From: CAZLGO01 sp964559295
GTDB taxonomy: Archaea; Methanobacteriota; Methanobacteria; Methanobacteriales; Methanobacteriaceae
DNA length: 31,117 nucleotides
Reading direction: 5' to 3'
NCBI GenBank assembly: GCA_964559295.1
Contig: CAZLGO010000009.1
Coordinates: 1-31,117, forward strand
The translations under genes and the position numbers were made by a program. The notes beneath the pieces were generated by a model. The model worked only from the letters and a program-made list of their open reading frames with translations, was not told the origin of the DNA and did no database searches. The stretch's first letter is position 1; the number at the start of each line of letters is the position of its first letter. Below are positions 22,875 to 30,575 of the stretch, one piece after another.

Positions 22875-22915
22875 TTTCGAGTTACGCTCCAGGGAGTTTC
22901 ATTGAGTGAAGTGCC

Positions 22916-23962
22916 ATGAAAGTGACAATGGCAACACCTTACTATCCGCCCCATATTGGGGGCGTTGAGGTTCACGTCAAAAACCTAGCTGAGGGACTTA
23001 AACAGCGCAGATATGAAGTTATAGTTATCTCATCTTCTGGTTCAAACGTTGTGGTTAAGCATCTTAAAGTTCCATACTCTCCAATTCCCCTAACTTTTCC
23101 AAAGCTGGAAAGCGACATTTACCATTCGCATGTTCCGTCTCCTTTTTTTGCTCAGAAAATGGGTAATTTAGCAAACATTAAGGAAAAACCACATATCGTA
23201 ACGTACCACAACGATGTCATTATACCTCAAAGAGTGAACGGTTATAGGATTCCCCACAGAGTTGCTCGGCTCATAAAGAATATAAACGAGAAGGTTCTCA
23301 TTCCAACGTTGAAAAAAACTGATGTAATAATAGCTACAACCAAAAGCTATGCCGAAACTTCCTCTATCCTCTCAAAATTTATGAATAAAGTAGAGATAGT
23401 ACCTAACGCTGTTAATCCCCATGAGTTTACTCCTGCAAAGAACAAAAAAGATAGGACAGTCCTTTACGTTGGTAGGCTTGTGGAATACAAGGGGCTTTCG
23501 ACACTAATAAGAGCTATGAAGGACGTTGATGCGAAGATCTTAGTCGTTGGAAGTGGGGAAGATAGAAGTAAATTTGAGAGATTAGCCCTCAAGCTAGGTG
23601 TCAACATAAAATTTTTAGGTAATCTAAAAAAAAGTGAAATCATTGAACAGATGAAAAGAGCAAGGGTTTTGGTACTGCCGTCATTCTCAAGGCTCGAAGC
23701 TTTTGGTATAGTTTTGCTTGAAGCGATGGCATGCCAAACACCAGTGATAGCAGCAAATACACCAGGAGTATGTGAAATAGCTACAAACGGTGGCTTTACG
23801 TTTTCAACGAAAGAAGAACTTGTGGAAAAGCTTAATCTATTGTTGGATAATCCAAGGCTTGCTATGAAACTTGGAAAAAAAGGGAGAAGGGCTGTGGAAA
23901 AGAAATATGCTTGGGATGTAGTCTTAAAGAAAATTGAGAAGATCTATGGTGAAGTATTATGA
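22916..23962 (+). CDS. Glycosyltransferase family 4 (GT-B) protein
   Basis: This 348-residue GT-B fold enzyme transfers a sugar from a nucleotide-activated donor. The N-terminal acceptor half opens with MATPYYPPHIGGVEVHVKNLAEGL, the usual GG-binding loop. The C-terminal donor half has LYVGRLVEYKGLSTLIRAM, then VVGSGEDR, and the EX7E motif E261...E269 in SRLEAFGIVLLEAMACQTPV. No membrane segment is evident, so it is probably a cytoplasmic or peripheral enzyme for surface glycan or glycolipid assembly. Its stop overlaps the start of the next gene (ATGA). It lies unexpectedly between pdxS and pdxT. Confidence 0.92.
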   Translation: MKVTMATPYYPPHIGGVEVHVKNLAEGLKQRRYEVIVISSSGSNVVVKHLKVPYSPIPLTFPKLESDIYHSHVPSPFFAQKMGNLANIKEKPHIVTYHNDVIIPQRVNGYRIPHRVARLIKNINEKVLIPTLKKTDVIIATTKSYAETSSILSKFMNKVEIVPNAVNPHEFTPAKNKKDRTVLYVGRLVEYKGLSTLIRAMKDVDAKILVVGSGEDRSKFERLALKLGVNIKFLGNLKKSEIIEQMKRARVLVLPSFSRLEAFGIVLLEAMACQTPVIAANTPGVCEIATNGGFTFSTKEELVEKLNLLLDNPRLAMKLGKKGRRAVEKKYAWDVVLKKIEKIYGEVL

Positions 23963-24903
23963 GTATAGCTGTTATCGTCCCTGTTGCTCCCTACGAGCCG
24001 ATCGAAATAGTTAGTGAATCTTTGAGGTGCTTAAAGGGTTTGAATTATGGTGGGCTGCATGTTAGGATAATTTACGTTATTGAAAAGGATGGGGAAGATG
24101 ACAAACGGATAGAGATTCTTAAGAAAGAAGAAATAGAAGTTATGGAGAGAATCTCAAGGAAAGGAAAGAGAGCCGGGAATATAAACCATGCTTTAGAACT
24201 CCTCAAAAATAATACGCCAGATTACATAGCTATTTTTGATATTGATTCCAGACCCTCCAAAAATTTTGTAATCGAATGTATAAAAGCACTGGAGAAGGAC
24301 GAAGTAGCTTATATAGCCTCTTCTCCTCGCTACATCTCCAACCGCATAAATTTGGTTTCAAAGACTATCGATGTTGAGTATCATCTGATAAATTTCTTAC
24401 TTAAGAATACATCTTTTAAACTGTTTAATGGATTAATAGGAGTGTTGAGGGCAGAATTTTTAATAAAAAATAAACTTAACGAAGATTCTATTACAGAAGA
24501 CGCTGATTTTACAACATATATGCACATAATGGGTTATAAAGCTTTATTTACAAACTCGACGAAGGTCTATGAACAAGCGCCCACCACCTGGAGGGAGTTG
24601 CTAAGTCAAAGGATACGGTGGTATTATGGGGGATTACAATTGTGGAAGTACCGGAAAAAGGTTATAAAAAGTGGCAACTTAAAGTTTGTCTTAAACTGGG
24701 TTCTGGCGCTTACAGTACCATATGTTATTTTGTTATTCTCACCTTTACTTCTTTTTGCAATTATATATAGAAGTATTAAAATCTTGTTTGGATTAGCTTT
24801 ATATGCTTTGATCCTCCAATATGCAGCAATAAATGCCATTTTTAAGTTCATCTTCAATAGAGGAATCGAATGGAATGCCACCAAAAGTACCGTCAAGGAA
24901 TAA
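23959..24903 (+). CDS. Processive-type family 2 glycosyltransferase
   Basis: This 314-residue GT-A enzyme has cellulose-synthase/hyaluronan-synthase-like motifs: DIDS (94-97) for metal/nucleotide binding, TEDADF with E180-D181-D183, and QRIRW (217-221), the Q-x-x-RW acceptor/processivity motif. Two or more hydrophobic helices follow (about 236-290), suggesting a membrane-bound enzyme that may act on lipid carriers or extrude a polymer. Its ATG overlaps the stop of the GT4 gene, so the two probably act in sequence on one glycan. The donor and product cannot be deduced. Confidence 0.9.
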   Translation: MSIAVIVPVAPYEPIEIVSESLRCLKGLNYGGLHVRIIYVIEKDGEDDKRIEILKKEEIEVMERISRKGKRAGNINHALELLKNNTPDYIAIFDIDSRPSKNFVIECIKALEKDEVAYIASSPRYISNRINLVSKTIDVEYHLINFLLKNTSFKLFNGLIGVLRAEFLIKNKLNEDSITEDADFTTYMHIMGYKALFTNSTKVYEQAPTTWRELLSQRIRWYYGGLQLWKYRKKVIKSGNLKFVLNWVLALTVPYVILLFSPLLLFAIIYRSIKILFGLALYALILQYAAINAIFKFIFNRGIEWNATKSTVKE

Positions 24904-25254
24904 TTTGTGTATTGTTTTTCATTTGCATTACTTTCTTTAATCCCCCTCGCCAGGAGCTACTGAAGTAACAGAAAGTGGAAAAAAAGATTACCAATGCCAT
25001 TAAATCTACAATTAATGCGTATTTACTTTTCACTCCCTCATTTTTATAAGTATGCAAAAACCTATAGCTACGACCGAGGGAAAACTTTATATAACTGTTC
25101 AGTTATAGCATATCATACACTAAAAATTTTAAACATTGTATAAAAAAATTTGGCTTTTAAAAAACATGTTTTAATCGGAAGGCTATTTCTGGTATGTTTA
25201 TATGGATCATCCAAATAAATAGGAAAATCAAAGAATCAATCAAGTGCTGATACT
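24904..25254 (+). promoter_or_regulatory. Gene-free region with a strong promoter covered by a palindrome, then the pdxT promoter
   Basis: This 350-base gap has no recognisable gene. A good TATA box (TTTATATAA, 25087-25095) overlaps a perfect 16-bp palindrome ATAACTGTTCAGTTAT (25091-25106), well placed for a repressor. A second TATA-like element (GTTTATATGG, 25196-25205) lies about 55 bases before the pdxT ATG. The first promoter would give a leader of roughly 140 bases or a separate small RNA. T-rich sequence after 24904 may terminate the glycosyltransferase transcript. Confidence 0.5.
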
Positions 25255-25830
25255 ATGAAAATTGGAATCTTAGACTTACAAGGAGACGTTTCTGAACACG
25301 TTGAAATTACAAAAAATGCTTTGGAGAAAATGAAGATCAATGCTAGTATCATAAAAATAAAAAAAGCCTCTGATGTCCTAAAATGTGATGGAATAATCAT
25401 TTCAGGTGGAGAAAGCACCGTAATCGGGAAACTAATGGATAAAACAGGCATAAAAGATACTATAATAAATCAGAACATGCCAGTTATGGGAACCTGCGCT
25501 GGAATGGTGCTTCTTGCAACAAAAACAGACTACAAGCAGCCATTGCTGGGACTGATTGACATGGAAGTGAAGAGAAATGCATTTGGACGCCAGAGGGATT
25601 CTTTTGAACAAGAAATTGAAATATTTGGTGATAGATTTAGAGGAGTATTTATAAGGGCTCCTTATGTTGAAAAAATAGGTGAAAATGTGGAAGTACTTGC
25701 AGAATTCAACGAAAAGATTGTTGCAGTAAGAGAAGGAAAACACATAGCCACCGCTTTTCATCCAGAGCTTACAGATGATACAAGAATTCACGAACGCTTT
25801 ATAGGGGAGGTATTAAAGTGTGTGGAATAG
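25255..25830 (+). CDS. pdxT: Pyridoxal 5'-phosphate synthase glutaminase subunit PdxT
   Basis: PdxT hydrolyses glutamine and channels ammonia to PdxS. The 191-residue class I amidotransferase has GILDLQGDVSEHV at the start, the oxyanion GGEST (51-55), nucleophile C81 in GTCAGMVLLA, the NAFGRQRDSFE region, and the catalytic His169-Glu171 in FHPEL. The start matches homologues, though no strong Shine-Dalgarno is seen. The gene overlaps the glutaminase domain of glutamate synthase by 13 bases, tying two unrelated glutamine-using pathways into one transcript. It ends in TAG without a nearby backup stop. Confidence 0.96.
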   Translation: MKIGILDLQGDVSEHVEITKNALEKMKINASIIKIKKASDVLKCDGIIISGGESTVIGKLMDKTGIKDTIINQNMPVMGTCAGMVLLATKTDYKQPLLGLIDMEVKRNAFGRQRDSFEQEIEIFGDRFRGVFIRAPYVEKIGENVEVLAEFNEKIVAVREGKHIATAFHPELTDDTRIHERFIGEVLKCVE

Positions 25831-26738
25831 CAGGAGTTGTGTATAAAGACAAAAAACTTCATACTGTAGGAGACTCGTTGACAAAAATGCTTGATGCCTT
25901 ACAACACAGAGGACCGGATTCTGCAGGATTTGCCATATACGGTGGCCTTGGTTTAAGTAGTGATGAATATTTACTTAATATTGAGATAAAAGAAAGACCA
26001 GGACTTCTCGAGAAAGTAAAAAATGCCATAAATAGGGTAACCCAGATTAAAAAAGAAGAAATAATTCCTTCAGTTGAAAATTACATAATTTACCGCTGTA
26101 AGATAAATCTTGAATCATTTTCACATTTAAAACCGCTTATAATGGACATCGATAGGATAGAAAATGTTATAGTGCTTAACGGAAGCCACTATTTTGAAAT
26201 GATAAAAGATGTGGGATCTGTAAGAGAAATAGCGGAAAGATATGGCACCAAATCAAAAATGGGTACCCATGGGATAGGACATACTCGATTTTCAACTGAG
26301 AGTATCGTAGATAGATACCATGCTCACCCGTTCCAGAGCTACATCATTCCTGATATAACTGTTGTTCATAATGGTCAGATTACAAATTACTGGAAAATTC
26401 GTGACCCCTTGGAGAGGAAAGGGCATATATTCGAGACCACCAACGACACCGAGTGTATAGTGCACTACATAGCAGATAAGCTCTCAGAAAATTATACTCT
26501 TCAAGAGGCGCTTGAACAGTCGGTGAAAGATATGGATGGCCCATTTTCATACATAATTGGAACGCCAAATGGCGTTGGGATAGCAAAAGATCAACTGGGA
26601 CTTCGACCTGGTGTTTTAGCAGAGAATGATTATATATTTGCAATAGCATCAGAAGAAGTTGCCCTACGTGAAGTACTGGACACACAGGATGTGGAACACA
26701 TCTCCCCTGGAGAGGTTAGAGTCTACGAGCTTAATTAA
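25818..26738 (+). CDS. Glutamate synthase glutaminase domain protein (class II amidotransferase)
   Basis: This is the Ntn-hydrolase amidotransferase of the archaeal multi-gene glutamate synthase, releasing ammonia from glutamine. The GTG start at 25818 is set by GGGGAGGT (25804-25811) and by the need for Cys2 to become the N-terminal nucleophile: MCGIAGVVYKD. Other conserved elements are LQHRGPDSAGFAIYG, GIGHTRFSTES, HNGQITNYWKIR, TNDTECIVHYIAD, and DGPFSYIIGTPNG. At 306 residues it is a free-standing version of the first GltB domain. The GXGXG, FrhB-like and synthase genes follow in order. Confidence 0.92.
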   Translation: MCGIAGVVYKDKKLHTVGDSLTKMLDALQHRGPDSAGFAIYGGLGLSSDEYLLNIEIKERPGLLEKVKNAINRVTQIKKEEIIPSVENYIIYRCKINLESFSHLKPLIMDIDRIENVIVLNGSHYFEMIKDVGSVREIAERYGTKSKMGTHGIGHTRFSTESIVDRYHAHPFQSYIIPDITVVHNGQITNYWKIRDPLERKGHIFETTNDTECIVHYIADKLSENYTLQEALEQSVKDMDGPFSYIIGTPNGVGIAKDQLGLRPGVLAENDYIFAIASEEVALREVLDTQDVEHISPGEVRVYELN

Positions 26739-26748
26739 CGTGATTCTC

Positions 26749-27438
26749 ATGCGCGAAATTGAAATAGATGCTAACTCAAAAACACCAAGAGAATTAAACG
26801 GTGCTATAAAGAAAGCTGCAAAAGAATATGATAGGATCATCGTCAAAAACCCGAATGCAATGCATTACATTGCAGCAGGACTTACAGAGCCTGTTGAGGT
26901 TATAATAGATGGATCCGCAGGATACTTTGTTGGTACCATGATACATGAAGCACGAATACATGTAAAAGGAAATGCCGGGTGGTTTCCGGCTGATAATATG
27001 ACCGCAGGTGAGGTTATAATCGATGGATCTGCTGGGGATGGTGTTGGTCAGGGTATCTATGGTGGTACAATTGCTGTAAGGAAAGATGCAGGCTCCAGGA
27101 CAGGAGAAATAATGAAAAATGGCACCATAATTATTGGTGGGAACTCAGGATTCATGACTGGGCTTTTCATGATGGGAGGTCGTATAATAATTCTGGGAGA
27201 TATTTCAGATGATGCAGGTGAGTCCATAATAAGAGGAACTATATACGTTCTTGGAAATATAAAAAGCCTTGGTAAAAATGCTAAAGTAGAGGAAATAGAT
27301 GAAAATGATGAAAAAGAACTTAAAGAGCTTTTATCAGCCTATGGATTTGAGCCTAAAGATGACGGATATGATAAATTCAAAAAGATAGTTCCACTGAGTA
27401 AGCGACCTTTCTATGGAAAGGAATCGGAGGAAGGATGA
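26749..27438 (+). CDS. Glutamate synthase GXGXG domain protein
   Basis: This is a free-standing right-handed beta-helix corresponding to the C-terminal GXGXG domain of GltB, which is structural. ATG 26749 (229 residues) lies 10 bases after the glutaminase gene stop; GTG 26740 is an in-frame alternative. Glycine-rich repeats are obvious: VIIDGSAGYFVGTMIHEARIHV, VIIDGSAGDGVGQGIYGGTI, GTIIIGGNSGFMTGLFMMGG and RGTIYVLG. The last residues of the gene include the ribosome site for the FrhB-like gene, whose ATG overlaps the TGA. Confidence 0.92.
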   Translation: MREIEIDANSKTPRELNGAIKKAAKEYDRIIVKNPNAMHYIAAGLTEPVEVIIDGSAGYFVGTMIHEARIHVKGNAGWFPADNMTAGEVIIDGSAGDGVGQGIYGGTIAVRKDAGSRTGEIMKNGTIIIGGNSGFMTGLFMMGGRIIILGDISDDAGESIIRGTIYVLGNIKSLGKNAKVEEIDENDEKELKELLSAYGFEPKDDGYDKFKKIVPLSKRPFYGKESEEG

Positions 27439-28523
27439 TGAATCTTGCAGTAGTTGGAACACCATGTCAGATTCTTGCTGCATCCAAGATGAACAAGTTT
27501 TCAGACTATACAGGTGGATCTCCAATAAACCTTAAAATCGGGCTTTTTTGCATGGAAAACTTCTCTTATTCTTACATGAAAAAATTACTTGAGGAGTATG
27601 GTGTTGACATAAAGGACGTTTTAGGATATAAAATAGAAAAGGATCACATGTGGTTTTTTTTTAGAGGAGACAGGCTACTTAAGATCCCTCTTGAGAAGGT
27701 AAAAAGATGTATGCGCAAAAACTGCGAGATATGTATGGATTTTGCATCGGAGTTTTCTGACATATCTGTTGGTTCTGTTGGTTCTCCTAATGGATGGTCC
27801 ACCATCATAGTAAGGACAAAAAAAGGTAGCAAACTTCTTGAGAAAGCAGAAAATGATGGTTACATAAAAACAAAACCAATTTCTGATTCTGGAATTAAAA
27901 CGATTAAAAAGCTTGCAAAAAAGAAAAAAAAGGAAAATAAGAAACATATAATAAAAAGAGAAAGTGTTGGAAGACCTGTTTTATATAGAAGGCAAATATC
28001 TGAGGATGAATTCAAAGAAGAGGTTTTAGGGTGTCAGTTTGATGATTTAAAGTTTGATGTTGTAGACATTGGAGCATGTGTTCTCTGCGGCGCATGTGTT
28101 TATGTATGTCCAGAGGATGTGGTAAAGATAAGAGATCGAAAACCAGAAATTACAGGCGAATGCCAAGAGGATTGTCATGCATGTTACGTGGCTTGCCCCA
28201 GAACATACATTCCAGATGATATGTTAAACAAAGAAGAAGACGAGAAGCCACTTGGAGACTACATCAAAATTCTATCTGCAAAAGCCCCTATGATCAACGG
28301 TCAAGACGGAGGGGTTGTAACAGCACTTTTAACCTGTGCACTGTCAAAGGGCATGGTAGATAGTGTGCTGGTAGTTGATAAAAGTCCACTTAAACCCTGG
28401 AAACCTGAAGCAAAACTCACAGAGGATGTTGAAGATATTTTAAAAGCTTCTGGAACTAAATATGCTGCATGCCCAATTTTCAAATCACTTAAAATAAAAG
28501 GGGGCAGCCAAATTGCCATTTAA
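27435..28523 (+). CDS. FrhB-like iron-sulfur flavoprotein with circularly permuted domain order
   Basis: This 362-residue protein belongs to the F420-reducing hydrogenase/dehydrogenase beta family, likely passing electrons to the glutamate synthase. The order is unusual. It opens with the C-terminal FrhB domain already at the VVGTPCQ motif (6-12), with GLFC (C39), C92/C97/C100 and SVGSVGSPNGWSTIIVRT (111-128). After a Lys-rich linker (158-170) come two 4Fe-4S clusters (C215, C218, C221, C225; C243, C247, C250, C254), then the FrhB N-terminal motif QDGGVVTALL (290-299), and it ends GSQIAI, where homologues continue into VGTPCQ. The ATG overlaps the previous stop. It overlaps the synthase gene by 11 bases. 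Electron donor (F420H2 or ferredoxin) is undetermined. Confidence 0.87.
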   Translation: MMNLAVVGTPCQILAASKMNKFSDYTGGSPINLKIGLFCMENFSYSYMKKLLEEYGVDIKDVLGYKIEKDHMWFFFRGDRLLKIPLEKVKRCMRKNCEICMDFASEFSDISVGSVGSPNGWSTIIVRTKKGSKLLEKAENDGYIKTKPISDSGIKTIKKLAKKKKKENKKHIIKRESVGRPVLYRRQISEDEFKEEVLGCQFDDLKFDVVDIGACVLCGACVYVCPEDVVKIRDRKPEITGECQEDCHACYVACPRTYIPDDMLNKEEDEKPLGDYIKILSAKAPMINGQDGGVVTALLTCALSKGMVDSVLVVDKSPLKPWKPEAKLTEDVEDILKASGTKYAACPIFKSLKIKGGSQIAI

Positions 28524-30012
28524 AGTTGAAATAGACAGAGAACTATGCAAGAGGAATTTCGCAAGACCTGGTTGTTGCTGGTATCTATGTGATAACCGTG
28601 ATGAAGAACTTTGTCAGAACTGTTATTCTTGCTTTAATAATTGTCCTCATGAGGTTTACGAGATAATAGACGATGAACCATATCCCACAAATCATGAAAA
28701 CTGCGTTGGATGCAGAATATGCGAAGAAATGTGTCCAAACAGTGCAATAGAGGTAAACGCCGTCCCCGAAGATGTAAGAGGGGTCTGGTCATTTGCAGAT
28801 CTTTTGGAAATTAAAAGAAAATCACAGGAGGGTACTTATAAGGTAAGAGGTTGTGGAGCTATAAGAGTGATTCCAACTTTCGATGACCTTGTGATAATAC
28901 CAGCACAGGTATCAAGACCTCCTATTGACAAATACAGAGAACCATGCAATACCCAAGTTATTTTAGGAGACAGATATGCAGAAAATCCCCTCATTTTAGA
29001 TACCCCCATAATGATCGCTGCTATGTCATTTGGTGCAATAAGCAAGGAAGCAAAGATCGCACTTTCGATGGGCGCTACTCTTGCAGGTACCGCCACAAAC
29101 ACAGGAGAAGGGGGCATGTTACCAGAGGAAAGAAAATATGCATCAAAACTCATAGCACAATACGCATCAGGGCGTTTCGGGGTATCTGCAGCGTATCTTA
29201 ACAACTCTGAAGCCGTTGAGATAAAGATAGGACAGGGTGCAAAGTCTGGAATGGGAGGACATCTTCTTGGTGAGAAGGTAACACGGGAAGTTTCAAAGAT
29301 AAGAATGATCCCAGAAGGAACAGATGCCCTAAGTCCTGCAAGACACATGGATATTGTAGGTCCTGAAGATTTGAAGATGAAAATTGATCAGTTGAGAGAA
29401 ATAACTGACTGGAAAGTTCCAATAATCGTGAAATTTACATCTGGTAGGGTAAGTGATGACGTTAAGATCGCAGCAAAGGCAGGTGCTGATATAGTTGTTG
29501 TGGATGGTATGCAGGGTGGAACTGGTGCTGGACCTGATGTGGTTACAGAGCATGCTGGAATTCCAACAATCGCAGCCATTGTAGAAGCAGATGAGGCTTT
29601 AAAACATATAAACTTGCGTGAAGAGGTAAATCTCGTGGCTGGAGGAGGTATAAGAAGTGGTGCTGATGTTGCAAAGGCAATAGCCTTGGGAGCTGACGCT
29701 GTATACATTGCTACATCTGCTTTAGTGGCAATAGGATGCAGAGTCTGTCAGATGTGTTATGCTGGAACATGTAGGAAGGGCATTGCAACTCAGGATCCAA
29801 GATTTAGAAGACGCTTAGATCCTATAGAAGGCGGCAAGAGGGTAGCAAGATATATAAAAGTCATGACAGAAGAACTTACAATGCTAACGCAACAGGCAGG
29901 AAATACAGATGTTTCCAAACTTGAAAAAGATGATCTAAGATCTCTGACGCTGGAAGCGTCTGCACTAACTGATGTTAAAATGGCTGGTTTAGAAGCTCCT
30001 GTTCGATATTGA
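28513..30012 (+). CDS. Archaeal glutamate synthase, ferredoxin-fused FMN synthase domain
   Basis: This 499-residue subunit condenses 2-oxoglutarate with ammonia to glutamate on FMN. It starts at TTG 28513 within the end of the FrhB-like gene, with G-rich sequence upstream. N-terminal 4Fe-4S ligands are C34/C37/C40/C44 and C64/C67/C70/C74. The synthase barrel shows MIAAMSFGAISKEAKIALS, NTGEGGMLPEE, KIGQGAKSGMGGHLLGEKV, PIIVKFTSGRV, VVDGMQGGTGAGP and LVAGGGIRSGADVAKAIALGADAV. A Cys cluster C409-x2-C412-x2-C415-x4-C420 near the C-terminus matches the 3Fe-4S-type region of GltB. It completes the four-gene synthase operon. Confidence 0.95.
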   Translation: MPFKVEIDRELCKRNFARPGCCWYLCDNRDEELCQNCYSCFNNCPHEVYEIIDDEPYPTNHENCVGCRICEEMCPNSAIEVNAVPEDVRGVWSFADLLEIKRKSQEGTYKVRGCGAIRVIPTFDDLVIIPAQVSRPPIDKYREPCNTQVILGDRYAENPLILDTPIMIAAMSFGAISKEAKIALSMGATLAGTATNTGEGGMLPEERKYASKLIAQYASGRFGVSAAYLNNSEAVEIKIGQGAKSGMGGHLLGEKVTREVSKIRMIPEGTDALSPARHMDIVGPEDLKMKIDQLREITDWKVPIIVKFTSGRVSDDVKIAAKAGADIVVVDGMQGGTGAGPDVVTEHAGIPTIAAIVEADEALKHINLREEVNLVAGGGIRSGADVAKAIALGADAVYIATSALVAIGCRVCQMCYAGTCRKGIATQDPRFRRRLDPIEGGKRVARYIKVMTEELTMLTQQAGNTDVSKLEKDDLRSLTLEASALTDVKMAGLEAPVRY

Positions 30013-30035
30013 TGAAATACAAATAATGCCCTATT

Positions 30036-30068
30036 TCTCCATTTTTTATTTTTTATTATTATTTTTCA
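30036..30068 (+). terminator. T-rich terminator of the glutamate synthase operon
   Basis: About 25 bases after the GltB-type stop, a run of TTTTTTATTTTTTATTATTATTTTT (described in parts: three T-tracts between 30041 and 30066) gives a typical archaeal T-tract termination zone. Confidence 0.55.
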
Positions 30069-30575
30069 CTTCATTTAGCATTATCAAAAAAATGCGAATA
30101 AATGGAATGCAAGACAAAACGAAAACGCAAAGAAAATGAAGAATAATTAGCAAGAATTCTGTTTGCTACTTCGAGGAATGCTTTTTTTTGAATTATGAAT
30201 TGTCTGAAGAGTTATGCAGACCTGTTGAAGGAAGATAGGGTCTTATGCTATAAGAAAGTTTATTATTGAAAGTTTTAATAAAGAAAAGGCGATATAGAGG
30301 CAATTTTTATCCAATATAAATTTTTCGTCTTAATTAAAATGACAAAAAATAATAATGAGGAATTAATATAGACATAAGTGGCTTTCTGTGATTAAAAAGC
30401 CACTTTTCGTGGTAAAATCTAAAGGTTCGGCACAATATATTGATAGGGAAAGACAAGCCTTTAATATTTTCAAAAACCTCCATAAATTGGTTTTTGATAC
30501 CTTTTAGACTCTGAAAGGGATTCTTGAGGTTAATATTCATCATCTTTGATGGAAAAATCAAATGGAGGTGAAAAT
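30069..30575 (+). promoter_or_regulatory. Gene-free region with a strong hairpin, before the beta-propeller gene
   Basis: No gene is recognisable in this stretch of about 500 bases; a minus-strand open frame (30334-30603) has no recognisable content. A perfect 10-bp hairpin, AAGTGGCTTT (30376-30385) and AAAGCCACTT (30396-30405), is followed by T-rich bases and lies about 60 bases after a TATA-like AATATAAATT (about 30313-30322). This could be a small-RNA unit or a leader structure. The propeller gene has a strong ribosome site ATGGAGGTGA (30562-30571). Confidence 0.4.
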
